Assembly: GCA_006937955.1 (NCBI GenBank) | Contig: SSNP01000137.1 | Location: 1 to 64,000, forward strand | DNA length: 64,000 nt | Reading direction: 5' to 3' | From: Pachypanchax playfairii | Taxonomy: Eukaryota > Chordata > Actinopteri > Cyprinodontiformes > Aplocheilidae | Shown here: in pieces, positions 1-21,035 of the stretch | Layout of the letters: each line of letters opens with the position of its first letter | How positions within the stretch are numbered: position 1 is the first letter of the stretch | The notes under the pieces: generated by a model | What the model saw: the letters and a program-made list of their open reading frames with translations, nothing else | What the model was told of the DNA's origin: nothing | Database searches by the model: none | Program-made: the position numbers and the translations under genes

Positions 1-151
1 TAAACCCATCAAAAGGATGTGATCATATTGGAGTTATGTGAAATATTATTAGTTTATATTGTAACAGTAGCAGAAAAAGTGTGGCATTAATACTGCGTAA
101 TACTAGGTACATAAAAGTTACAAAGAAATGACAACTTTGGTGTTTTCTTGT

Positions 152-10542
<10,391 letters not shown>

Positions 10543-11148
10543 TCTAGGGAAACCACACGTGCACACAGAGGAGAGTTAAGAAATCAAATTAGACCGTGAA
10601 AAGCACCACCATGTAGAAATTCAACAAGTAAACTATACTTTAATTCTATCATTACACTGGACATTATCCTGCAATGCATTGTATCAAAGTGAAGGTAGAT
10701 GAAAATTTGAAATGAATATCAGTTAGCTTCGGCTATTTTGACCTACCGCGGTACCTATCGCTAGCATATAGCTATTGTAACATTTTTTACTCATTGTGCT
10801 AACTATATATTCCTGAGCAATTCTAAGTTATCGAATTGATTTTTGTTCTTGTACAGTTGTTTATTCGGAAATGGCACCGTTTATTTGTGCTTTTTCGAGA
10901 GGTGCTGTGACTTCCACTTACCTTAACATATAGCGTTGTTACCAAGACCACCGCCACTGTCCCGCCTCCAGCCGTCCTGTCCAGTCAAGGTCTTCCTGTG
11001 TACACGGGCCAATCAGGAGAAGGCTTCTGGAATGGGGGGTTTGTCCCCGCCCCATGTGTCAAAACACATTTTGATTCAAGCGAGCAAAACGTCAGCGCGA
11101 AGGCGGAGAGCGCAGCCATCCTCAAGCGGGGGCGGCACGACAGAAACT
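10543..11148. other. Upstream region of the HECT gene
   Basis: No coding feature is seen. The start codon context on the minus strand (CCCTAGAATGGC) is adequate. From about 10930 the sequence becomes GC-rich and CpG-rich, which could be the promoter or the edge of the repeat zone that follows. I cannot place a transcription start. Confidence 0.4.
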
Positions 11149-11304
11149 CGCGCGCGCTGACCAGCTTCGCGCGCGGCAGGTGATCCACCTACGCGCGCGA
11201 GGCTGGTCAGCGCGCGCGGTAGTAGACCGTCTCTCGCGCGAGAGGCTCTTTTGTGCTCGCGGTAGATGAATTTCTGCGCGACGGCAGTGTAAACTGCGCG
11301 CGAG
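11149..11304. repeat. CpG-rich nested palindromes
   Basis: A perfect 17-bp inverted pair (11149-11165 and 11202-11218, CGCGCGCGCTGACCAGC and its complement) encloses a second CpG stem and a central AGGTG-ATC-CACCT core, so about 70 nt fold into one near-continuous hairpin. A separate perfect 14-bp palindrome, CTCTCGCGCGAGAG, lies at 11231-11244, and further CGCGCG runs follow up to 11304. The block abuts the truncated end of the Tx1-like LINE. Confidence 0.9.
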
Positions 11305-11309
11305 TATAT

Positions 11310-13856
11310 TTATTTTGCTCTCCCGGCTTTTGACATAAATGTAACGCCATATATTGCCCCCCGAGTAGCCCCCCACAAACACCGAGTCACCGCCAGGCTG
11401 AGCCTATTGGCCAGGTCCGGCGGCAGATCACTCACTGCCAGCCCATGGACTATCATCGAGAGGCAAAGCCCACTTATCACCACTGCCCTGCCCCGTAGCG
11501 TTAACCTCCGCCCCCTCACCGCCAAGGTCATCCGTACCACCACCTTGCTTATAAGTCCTGACCACATTTCCCTTGTGCAATCTGCCTCATTCTTTCCCAC
11601 CTGCACCCCTAGCACCCTGTAACTGTCCCCCAGCTCCCTCATCCCTCCACCATGTGCACCTAATATGATCCCTCTCCCCCCACATATCCCCGACTTCTCT
11701 ACATTTACCTTGGCACCTGATGCCAGACAATACATGTTAAGAACATGTAAAGCTGGCTCAATGCTTTCAACATTTTTCAAAAACAGATTTGTGTCGTCTG
11801 CGTACTGGATGATCTTGTGCTCTGTGCCATCTGGTGCTCTCACCCCCTCAACTCTCCCCTCTCCTGCCAGCATCCACGCCAAAGGCTCCACTACCAGGGA
11901 GAAGAGAAATGCCGAGAGGGGACAGCCCTGCCTTATGGAGCGCTCCAGAGGCACGACACCAGTCAGCAATCCATTACACCTCACCCTACTGTGAGCCCCA
12001 CCATATAACACCTTCAGTCTTTGAATAAAAACCCCTCCATATCCCATCCTTGCCAGTACTGCCCATAAAAACTGATGCTCCACTCTATCAAAAGCCTTCA
12101 TAAAATCAATTGTCACATGAATCCCCCCCGCAGTGTGAATTTGCTTAATTAAATATTTAACTGTTAGTATTGTGTCTGATATGTCACGCCCCTCCACCCC
12201 ATACGCCTGCTGAGATATGATAACTGATTTTAAAGTGGGTCTTAATCTATTTGCCAGAACCTTTGCATAAATTTTATAATCCGTGTTCAAAAGACTGATG
12301 GGTCTGTAGTTATCCAAGCTGTCTCTATTGCCCTTTTTATGAATCAGTGAAATTACTCCCTCAGCAAAACCCTCCCCTGCTCTGCCCTCCCTCTCCATGT
12401 CCCTGAACAACCTGAGGAGGAGCGGGGCCAACCTATCCCTAAATTTCTTAAAAAACTCAGACGTGAGTCCGTCAGCCCCAGGGCTTTTTCCACCTCCCAA
12501 TTCTGCTATAGCTCTCTCCACTTCCTCTACTGTCACCTCCTCATCACACAATCCTCTCTCCTCCTCTGTTATACTGGCCTGCAGCCCCTCCAGCGCCCCC
12601 TCCATACATGCACTATCCACTCCTTCAGATTTAAATAACCCCTTATAATAATCCTTCACCATCTCAATAATTCTGTCCCTCTCCCTCACCTCAATCCCGT
12701 GATTGTCCACCAGCTTGTTTATGTACATGCGCCTCTGCTTACGCTTTTCTAACCCAAAGAAATAACCTGTGGCTCTTTCACCCTCCACCGTGTCCCTAGC
12801 TCTTGAGCGCAGCATGGCCCCCTTGGTCCTGCTCTTCTCGACATGTTCCAGCCTCACCCTCAGCTCCAGCATTTCAGGATCCACAGAGCCCTCCTCTCCT
12901 CTTTCCTCCACCAGTCTATTTAATCTGTCCCGCAGCTCCCTCTCCTCTCTGTCCATCTCCCACCTCCTCCTCCTACTGTAATTAATTGCTATTTTCTTTA
13001 GCCTTTTTTTCGCCCCCTCCCACCAATCTATAACCGAGTCCAACCATTGTATTTCCACAGCATAATCATCCAACAATCTTTCCATCCTTCTACAAAACTT
13101 CTCCTCCTCTAAATAACTATTATTCATTATCCATAGACCCCCATTCCTCTTCTCCCCTCTAATGCTTATGTCCACTCTGAGTGGGCAATGATCACTCAAC
13201 CACTGCCCCTCATACTCCGCTCCTTCCATCCATCTAATCAAGTCATCCGAAACCAGACACACATCCAACCTGCTCTGTTTCAAAACACCCTCTACAACCT
13301 GTCTCCGTGAGAACTGCCTCTTATCTAAATGAAATGCCCTCCATATATCCAATAGCCCTTTGTCCCTCATTATCCTGCTCAACTCTGTCCGTGACACATC
13401 ATACCGATAAGTGTTGTTTCTACTAATGTCAATTCTGGACAGCACCACATTCAGGTCCCCCACCAAGATGGTCTCTGGTGTTATGAACCCTGCCAGCGCC
13501 CTAAAGAACTCCCTCCTCTCCACAGCTTCGTTAGGAGCGTGAGCATTAATCAGACGAAACCTGAAGGGTCCTTCAAAATCCAGCACTAACAATGACCCAC
13601 CCGGACCCCTGTGCACCACCACTGGCGTGCAGTAAAAATCCTGCTTCACCAGAACCACCACGCCCCGCGAGCCCGCTTCACCAAGGGCACAGAACACATC
13701 AGCCCGACCCATCTCACCCATTCTGTCAATGTGTTCCGACTCCCAGTGCGCCTCCTGGATGCACATGATGTCCCACCTGGGTAAATGAAACACCCTGTGC
13801 ATCCTACCAGGGCTCCGCAGCCCCCTCACATTCCAGGAAACCAGAGAGAAGGCCAT
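11310..13856 (-). pseudogene. LINE ORF2: APE endonuclease and reverse transcriptase, 3'-truncated
   Basis: Taking the first ATG (13856, MAFSLVSWNVRGL) gives about 848 residues without an internal stop. The APE-type endonuclease covers about the first 230 residues (SWNVRGL, QEAHWE, NAHAPNE, GDLNVV, SDHCPL). Then comes a charged linker, and the RT spans about 430-700: SPGADGLTSEFF, YRPISLLNTDYKI, VTIDFMKAFDRVEH, RQGCPLSAFLFSL and the catalytic YADDT. It would nick target DNA and reverse-transcribe its own RNA. The C-terminal region usual for L1/Tx1 proteins is absent and the frame ends in unrelated CpG-rich sequence. The core is surprisingly open for a dead copy, so the truncation looks recent. 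Confidence 0.9.
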
Positions 13857-13894
13857 AAAGGGGATCAGAAAGAAATCTGCCACCAGGGTTCAAA

Positions 13895-15240
13895 CTACCG
13901 GGCTCTCTTTGTCCGGGAACGACCCCGAGCATCCTCCACCTGCCTCTTGTTTGAGAGCCCCCCCACCTCCATCTGATCCTCCTCCCCCGAGCTCCCGGGG
14001 TCTACCACATCATCAGTGGGGGCAGTGGCCCCCGAGCCTCGCCTCCCTGCCTCCGCACCTGGTAGCCACTCTTGGTCACCACACCCCATTGAGAGACTGC
14101 GCTCCCGTGCACCTCGTGATCTGGTCCTGGACAGGGACCCTTTTTGTGACGCAGGCAGCTTGGTCGAGGCCCGGGAAAAACCTGGCCTGGGAGCCTGCAG
14201 CTGCCCCTGCACCTCCCCCCATTCAGAGGCAGAGTGAGGAACCGTCCCACCACTCATCATCCTTTGGGGTTCAGCCACCCCCGCTGCGGCCTTGGGGACA
14301 GAGCCTTTGCAAGCTCCTCCCCCCTGGTCAGAGATCTGCACCCTGTCCACTCTCTTCCCAGGCGCCGTGTGGTCAGAAGAAACAGCGCTGGGTCCCTCAT
14401 CCCCTCCTGACAGCAGGATAGGAGAGCTCTCTTCTGCAGTTATGCTTGGGTCCACCCCCCTGGAAGCCCAGTATCATCCCCCTGTTCAATCTCTCTCCCC
14501 CCCTCTGCCCTCTCTCCAGCCTCCCCAGGAGCCGGCCCACTATACACACACCTGCTTTCAAACAGCCGACAGCTTCTGCATCTCCGCACCCTTGGCTCCG
14601 CACACTCATAATGGCCCTGTTTCCTGCAGTTATTACAGAGGAAGTCCGGGCAGTCTCTAAGAATATGATCCAGCTGTAAACAACCCCTACACACCCAAAC
14701 CTGACGATCATGGATGACCCTAAAGTACTCAGGACCAGCTGGCGTGTCAAAACGCACCGAATACGGCAGTGAACGCACCGACTGCGTGAACCTTACCTTC
14801 ACAAATCTCGTCCCGTCCACCGCCATCTCATCCGGCCACCTCCTCCGCCTCACCGCAGAGACCGCTTCAACTCCCCACATCCGCAGCTTTTCCAGAATAT
14901 CCTCATCTGTAATATGCAGGGGTAAATTCATAAATGAAACAACCATTTAATCGTTCATAATGTCACGACCGTGGATCCTGGCCGCTCCAACTCTGAAACC
15001 ATCCATTAATTTTTCTTTTGCCTCCACGGAAAGCACCGACACCTCAAACTTCAATTTACTCACCACACGACAGCCTGTCAAGCTGCCGCAAGTATCTCTC
15101 ACCCTCTTGATCACCGCTGCAGCAGAAATCGCCTCAACTCCCTCTACCTCCAACATAACAATCAGTTCTTTTCTAAATTTATTTCCATCCTCACTCTGCT
15201 CTAATCTTCTTAATTCCTGTTTCGCCGCAGTCTGCACCAT
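13895..15240 (-). pseudogene. LINE ORF1 with zinc knuckles, split by a stop and a frameshift
   Basis: Three pieces make up ORF1. 15240-14947 (97 residues) ends MND-stop, and the very next codon, in the same frame, is ATG of the second piece, 14946-14440 (168 residues). The second piece carries an RRM-like N-terminal part (VVSFMNLPLHITDEDILEKL) and three Cys-rich knuckles (CRGCLQLDHILRDC, CNNCRKQGHYEC, CRSCRLFESRC). The third piece, 14455-13895, is in another frame, is rich in Ser/Gly/Glu and ends in a basic RSRTKRAR tail. ORF1 proteins bind the LINE RNA. The stop and frameshift make this copy defective. Confidence 0.8.
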
Positions 15241-15472
15241 CCTACTCCATTCCCCGCGTCCATGTCAGCAAACACGGAAGACACGGAAAAAAGAAAAAAG
15301 AAACAAAAAGCGCTCCTCCACAGCTTAAAACGCTGGGAGGAGGATCGGATAAATATCCCCAAACGAATAAACTACACAAAAGTTATTTACATAAAGTATA
15401 TAATCGAAAAAAAAACGAAGTTTACACAGCTTATTCAACATAGCGCACAACCTGCGCCTCCGCTGTTTGCGC

Positions 15473-18083
15473 GTGGGAATCACGTTTTAGAGAAATATGA
15501 CAGAACTTAGTGTTTTATGTGTTTTCAGGCTGTTTTGGTCCTGGGGAGTCACGTTTTAGTGACTTTGGACAGAACTCTATTTTTTATGTTTTTTCAGGCT
15601 GTTTTAGGCCTGGGGAGTCACGTTTTAGTGACTTTGGACAGAACTCAATGTTTTATGTATTTTCAGGTTTTTTTGGGCCTGGGGAGTCATGTTTTAGTGA
15701 CTTTGGACAGAACTTCATGTTTCATGTATTTTCAGGCTGTTTTGGGCCTGGGGAGTCACGTTTTAGTAACTCATGACAGAACTCAAAGTTTTATATATTT
15801 TCAGGCTGTTTTGGGCCTGGGGAGTCACGTTTTAGTGACTTTGGACAGAACTCAATGTTTTACGGTATTTCAGGCTGTTTTGGGCCTAGGATGTCACGTT
15901 TTAGTGACTTATGACAGAACTCAATGTTTTATGCATTTTCAGGCTGTTTTGGGCCTGGGGAGTCACGTTTTAGTGCCTTATGACAGAACTCAATGTTTTA
16001 GGCTTTTAAGGCTGTTTTGGGCCTAGGGAGTCACGTTTTAGTGACTTATTACAGAACTCAATGTTTTATGTATTTTCAGGCTGTTTTGGGCATGGGGAGT
16101 CAAGTTTGAGTGACTTTGTAAAGAACTCCATGTTTTATGTATTTTCAGGCTGTTTTGGGCCTGGGGAGTCACGTTCTAGTGACTTTTTAGAGAACTCAAT
16201 GTTTTAGGTTTTTTCAGGCTGTTTTGGGCCTGGGTAGTCACTTTTTAGTGACTTTTTAGAGAACTCAATGTTTTAGGTTTTTTCAGGCTGTTTTGGGCCT
16301 TGGGAGTCATGTTTTTGTGACTTTGGACAGAACTGACTGTTTTATGTATTTTCAGGCTATTTTGGGCCTGGGGAGTCATGTTTTGGTGACTTTGGACAGA
16401 ACTCCATGTTTCATGTATTTTCAGGCTGTTTTGGGCCTGGGGAGTCACATTTTAGTGACTTTGGACAGAACTCAATGTTTTATGCATTTTTAGGCTGTTT
16501 TGGGCCTGGGGAGTCACGTTTTAGTGACTCAAGACAGAACTCAATGTTTTATGCAATTTCAGGCTGTTTTGGACCTGGGGAGTCACGGTTTAGTGACTTA
16601 TGACAGAACTCAATGTTTTACGGTATTTCAGGCTGTTTTGGGCCAAGGATGTCACGTTTTAGTGACTTATGACAGAACTCAATGTTTTATGCATTTTCAG
16701 GCTGTTTTGGGCCTGGGGAGTCACGTTTTAGTGACTTATTACAGAACTCAATGTTTTATGTATTTTCAGGCTGTTTTAGGCCTGGGGAGTCACGTTTTAG
16801 TGACTTTGGACAGAACTCAATGTTTTATGTATTTTCAGGTTTTTTTGGGCCTGGGGAGTCATGTTTTAGTGACTTTGGACAGAACTTCATGTTTCATGTA
16901 TTTTCAGGCTGTTTTGGGCCTGGGGAGTCACGTTTTAGTAACTCATGACAGAACTCAAAGTTTTATATATTTTCAGGCTGTTTTGGGCCTGGGGAGTCAC
17001 GTTTTAGTGACTTTGGACAGAACTCCATATTTTAGATTTTTTGAGGCTGTTTTGAGCCTGGGGAGTCATGTTTTAGTGACTTTGGACAGAACTTCATGTT
17101 TCATGTATTTTCAGGCTGTTTTGGGCCTGGGGAGTCACGTTTTAGTGATTTTGGACAGAACTCCATGTTTTATGTATTTTCAGGCTGTTTTGGTCCTGGG
17201 AGTCACGTTTTAGTGACTTTGGACAGAACTCCATGTTTTAGGTTTTTTGAGGCTGTTTTGAGCCTGGGGAGTCATGTTTTAGTGACTTTGGACAGAACTT
17301 CATGTTTTATGTATTTTCAGGCTGTTTTGGGCCTGGGGAGTCACGTTTTAGTGACTCAAGACAGAACTCAATGTTTTACGTGTTTTAAGGCTGTTTTTGT
17401 CCTGGGGAGTCACATTTTAGTGACTTATGACAGAACTCAATGTTTTATGCAATTTCAGGCTGTTTTGGACCTGGGGAGTCACGGTTTAGTGACTTATGAC
17501 AGAACTCAATGTTTTATGCATTTTCAGGCTGTTTTGGGCCTGGGGAGTCACGTTTTAGTGCCTTATGACAGAACTCAATGTTTTAGGCTTTTAAGGCTGT
17601 TTTGGGCCTAGGGAGTCACGTTTTAGTGACTTATTACAGAACTCAATGTTTTATGTATTTTCAGGCTGTTTTGGGCATGGGGAGTCAAGTTTGAATGACT
17701 TTGTAAAGAACTCCATGTTTTATGTATTTTCAGGCTGTTTTGGGCCTGGGGAGTCACGTTCTAGTGACTTTTCACAGAACTCAATGTTTTATGTGATTTT
17801 AGGGTGTTTTGGGCCTGGGTAGTCACTTTTTAGTGACTTTTTAGAGAACTCAATGTTTTAGGTTTTTTCAGGCTGTTTTGGGCCTTGGGAGTCATGTTTT
17901 TGTGACTTTGGACAGAACTGACTGTTTTATGTATTTTCAGGCTATTTTGGGCCTGGGGAGTCATGTTTTAGTGACTTTGGACAGAACTCCATGTTTCATG
18001 TATTTTCAGGCTGTTTTGGGCCTGGGGAGTCACATTTTAGTGACTTTGGACAGAACTCAATGTTTTAAGCATTTTTAGGCTGT
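15473..18083 (+). repeat. 69-bp minisatellite array (about 38 units)
   Basis: The unit contains CTGTTTTGGGCCTGGGGAG, then TCACGTTTTAGTGACTTTGG, ACAGAACTCAATGTTTTATG and TATTTTCAGG, 69 bp in total. Each unit holds the inverted pair AGTCAC-GTTTTA-GTGACT. Because 69 is 23 codons, long open frames appear in several frames and on both strands. They are a by-product of the repeat, not genes. Unit variants recur in the same order about 1172 bp apart (17 units) and about 1585 bp apart (23 units), so blocks of units have been duplicated. Confidence 0.95.
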
Positions 18084-18195
18084 TTTGTCTTGTTCTGTCA
18101 TTACTCACTAAAACGTGACTCCCCAGACCCAAAACAGCCTGAAAATGCACAAAACAGTGATTTCTATCATGACTCATTAACACATGACTCCCCAG
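18084..18195 (-). repeat. Inverted units of the 69-bp minisatellite, left block
   Basis: At about 18084 the array flips. From here the plus strand reads ACTAAAACGTGACTCCCCAG and CCCAAAACAGCCTGAAAATG, the complement of the main array. About one and a half units follow before gypsy-type LTR sequence begins at 18196. Confidence 0.9.
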
Positions 18196-19505
18196 TGTTA
18201 GGTCTTCGGGTTTTGTTTGTTTTGTTGTTTTCTGCAATTTTGGCCTTTTCGCTCCACTGCTCCCAGGCTGCTCTCCAGGCGTGCTGCGCCTCAACGCTCC
18301 GCAGCTCCCAGGCCACTTTACAGGCGTCCTGCACCTTAACACTCAGCGGCTCCCAGGCCACTCTCCATATTCTTGGCGCCTCATCTTACGTCCTCCGGGC
18401 CACCCTCCAGACTCTCAGCACCTCTCTTCTCGGCCTCTTGGCCGTCCTCCAAACTCCCTGCGCCTCTCCTCTTGGCCTCCAGGCCGTCCTCCAGACTCTC
18501 GGTTCTTCTCCTCTCGGCCTCCAGGCCCTCCTCCAGACTCTCGGCGCCTCTCCTCTCGGCCTCAAGGCCATCCTCCAGACTCTAGGCGCCTCTCCTCTCA
18601 GCCTCCAGGCTGTCCTCCAGACTCTCTGCTCCTCTCCTCTCGGCCTCTAGGCCATCCTCCAGACTCTCTGCTCCTCTCCTCTCAGCCTCCAGGCCGTCCT
18701 CCAGACTCTCTGCTCCTCTCCTCTTGGCCTCTAGGCCGTCCTCCAGACTCTTTGCGCATCTCCTCGCGGCTCCTTGCCACTCTACAGACTTCTCATCTCG
18801 ACCTCTATGCCACCTCCTGGACTCTCTGCGCCCCTCATTACGGCTTCCTTGCCTCCTTCAGACTTTCTGCGCCTCGGGCGCATGATGTCCAGGCCCTGAA
18901 CTCATTTTTGTTGCCTGGGTATTTTGTTTCCATATTTGAGTCTTTGTTTTTTTCCCTCCTTCCTGGCCTCCCACCTCTCATCTGTGTTTGTAGGGACCTG
19001 TTTTTTGGTCATGGGGTTTTGTTTTTGGGGACATCGAGTGCAGTCCCTTGGGGGTGGGGGAATTCTGTTAGGTCTTGGGGTTTCGTTTGTTTTATTGTTT
19101 TGTGTAGTTTTTGTTTATCAGTAGTAGTGTTTTCTAGATAGCTGTGACTTTATTTTCTCTCCCTCTGTGTCTCATGTTGTGTATAGTCTTGTGGTGTTAT
19201 GTATCCCCGGTCTTTAGGTTCAGCTTTTCTTTTCTTTTCCACTGGTTTCCTGTTGTGCTTTTATTTTGGTTATGTTGATACTTCCTGTTCTCCTTATGTG
19301 TCATTCAGTATCTTGTCAGTCAGCTTGTGTCTTCATTCTAGTGTTTTTCTGTTCAAGTGTTGTTTCTGTAATTAGTTTGTCGGTTATTATAAGCAGTCAG
19401 TTTTTGTCAGTCCGTTGTGGGTTTGTTCTTAATCCTAGTCTGTCTCAGTTCCCAGTCTCAGCCCTTGTCTCAGCTCTTGTCGTAGCAGTCGTCTCAGTTT
19501 AGGTT
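18196..19505 (+). mobile_element. Gypsy-type LTR retrotransposon remnant
   Basis: TGTTAGGTCTTGGGGTTTCG at 19066 opens a presumed 3' LTR. It is preceded by a polypurine tract (GGGGGTGGGGGAATTC, 19050-19065), as expected for a gypsy-type 3' LTR. A diverged copy of the LTR start lies at 18196 (TGTTAGGTCTTCGGGTTTTG). Between them is a 42-bp minisatellite and no protease, RT or integrase. The LTR body runs to about 19505, where an L2-type LINE fragment begins. It is a heavily deleted element or a product of LTR recombination. Confidence 0.6.
18250..18790 (+). repeat. 42-bp GC-rich minisatellite
   Basis: Imperfect copies of a 42-bp unit built from CCTCCAGGCCGTCCTCCAG and ACTCTCGGCGCCTCTCCTCT. The unit is 14 codons, which explains the long Pro/Ser/Arg/Leu reading frames across it. 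I see no protein here. Confidence 0.9.
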
Positions 19506-20187
19506 AGGTCAAGAGTCTGGGTGTCATCCTCGATAGCACACTGTCTTTTCAATCCCACATCTCTCACCCCTCACGCTACTGCCATCCTTGTCCACAGTCT
19601 CGTCACCTCCCGGATTGACTACTGCAACTCACTTCACTTCGGTCTCCCCAACAGATCCCTCCAGAAACTGCAGCTCCTCCAAAACTCTGCAGCCAGCATC
19701 ATCACCACCACCATTCATCACATCACCCCCGTCCTTCAACAACTCCACTGGCTCCCCATAAAACAGAGAATTAACTTCAGAATACTCCTCATCACATTCA
19801 AAGTACTTCATAACCTGGCCCCACCATACATTTCTGACCTCCTCCATGTTTCCATTCCTGCCCGTGCACTCCGCTCCTCCTCAACTATCCAGCTCTCTGT
19901 CCCCCCTGCCCGTCTTGTCACCACAGGGAATCGAGCATTTAGACGATCTGCCCCCCAACTCTGGAACTCTCTCCCCTCAGACCTCCGCTCCATAGACACT
20001 CTTCCACTCTTCAAATCCAAACTCAAAACTCACCTGTTCAGACAATCTTACATTACCTAGCCACTCCCTCCATCTCAATATTGTCCTTGTTTGGTTTTAT
20101 TCTGTATTGTTGCTGTTTTTAAATAGTTTTTATTTGTCTTGCTGTACAGTGTCCTTGGGTGTTTTGAAAGGTGCTTTTAAATAAAAT

Positions 20188-20253
<66 letters not shown>
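19506..20253 (+). mobile_element. L2-type LINE, 3' fragment with (ATT)n tail
   Basis: The frame from 19521 gives the conserved C-terminal part of L2/CR1 ORF2: LVTSRIDYCNSL, ITPVLQQLHWLPIKQRI, APQLWNSLPSDLR, FKSKLKTHLFRQSYIT. It ends at about 20060, followed by a short 3' UTR (GAAAGGTGCTTTTAAATAAA) and a long ATT tail. A short deletion or frameshift is seen near 19530-19590. The RT core is missing, so the copy is 5'-truncated. Confidence 0.85.
20190..20252 (+). repeat. (ATT)n microsatellite
   Basis: About 60 bp of pure ATT, grown from the tail of the LINE just upstream. It ends where inverted 69-bp units resume. Confidence 0.97.
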
Positions 20254-20254
<1 letters not shown>

Positions 20255-20258
<4 letters not shown>

Positions 20259-20366
20259 TTAAAACGTGAGTCCCCAGGCCCAAAACAGCCTGAAAATGCA
20301 TCAAACAGTGAGTTCTGTCAATTCTTACTAAAACGTGAGTCCCCAGGCCCAAAACAGCCTGAAAAT
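20255..20366 (-). repeat. Inverted units of the 69-bp minisatellite, right block
   Basis: ACTCATTAAAACGTGAGTCC, then CCAGGCCCAAAACAGCCTG, and a second copy to about 20366: the complement of the main unit. With 18084-18195 it brackets the LTR and L2 sequences, so that 2-kb block appears to have landed inside inverted array units. Confidence 0.9.
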
Positions 20367-20369
20367 CCT

Positions 20370-21035
20370 TTTGGAGGAGTCTACTGAAGAAATTAAAACT
20401 AATTTAAAAGGGGCAAACGTGAAAGATGCAAGAAGACTTAACGTATTTTGGGATGGTGTAAAGAAAAAGACTGAAAGTGTTGCTGGAATTTCAGGGGGGA
20501 ATCAGGCCATATATGGTGTATCTTGGATGTATATCTTATACTGTGAGGGAGTATATACCAAAACCTATTAGGTGTTTTGATTGACAGAGATTTGGACATA
20601 CGGCTAATGTGTGTAAAGGGAGAAAGAGGTGTCCTAGGTGCGGAGAGAAGCATGGATTTGAGGATTGTGGAAACAAGATGAAACCATGTAAAATGATCCA
20701 TGTAAAAAGTTAGATTTAAGTAGTCTTAAATTGTTGACAGAAGGTAACCATATAAATGTTTTTGTGTGTGGAGATTTTAATGCACATAATACATTATGGG
20801 AATGAACAAAGACAGATTCAAATGGTGCGGTAATTGAGGAACTAATGGAAGATTTAAATTTAGTATGTTTAAATCATGGAAGAGGGACAAGGATAAATAT
20901 CAATACAGGTAGTACTTCTGCAATATATATTACTTTAGTTTCAAATGAATTGGCAGGGAAATGTGAGTGGGATGTTCAGGGTAGCGCATTGGGGAGAAAT
21001 CATTATTCAAATCTTACTAGGTTTTTTTGGGGTTA
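20370..21035 (+). mobile_element. I/Nimb-like LINE remnant: ORF1 zinc knuckle and endonuclease part
   Basis: Decayed coding sequence with stops. One stretch reads RFGHTANVCKGRKRCPRCGE and then KHGFEDCGN, a pair of gag-like zinc knuckles. Next comes VFVCGDFNAHNTLWE, the endonuclease GDFNAHN motif, and LNHGRGTRININTGSTSAI. The order ORF1 then endonuclease fits an I/Nimb-type LINE, which is also expected to carry RNase H. An RNase H piece is found at 22440-22910. Confidence 0.65.

Larger units (their letters stand above)
11310..15472 (-). mobile_element. Tx1/L1-like LINE lacking its 3' end
   Basis: Read on the minus strand: a 5' UTR (about 15472-15241), ORF1 with zinc knuckles (15240-13895) and ORF2 with endonuclease and reverse transcriptase (13856-11310). 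The long ORF2 linker, the ORF1 zinc knuckles and the closely spaced ORF1 and ORF2 place it in the L1/Tx1 group. ORF2 stops soon after the RT domain, where L1-type ORF2 proteins usually run on for several hundred residues, and no 3' UTR or tail is seen before the CpG palindromes. The 5' end abuts the 69-bp array. Loss of the 3' end with the 5' end kept is the reverse of usual LINE truncation and points to a later deletion or rearrangement. Confidence 0.85.

Noticed and set aside
15517..17611. Long open frames of 23-residue repeats on both strands
   Set aside because: The 69-bp unit is a multiple of three and lacks stops in several frames. Openness on both strands at once and no start context show a repeat effect, not a repeat protein.
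15473..18083. CRISPR-like array
   Set aside because: The whole 69-bp unit is repeated with no unique spacers, no cas genes are present and the genome is eukaryotic.
18281..19141. 286-residue Pro/Ser/Leu-rich frame
   Set aside because: Follows the 42-bp minisatellite and runs into LTR sequence. Equivalent frames exist on the other strand.
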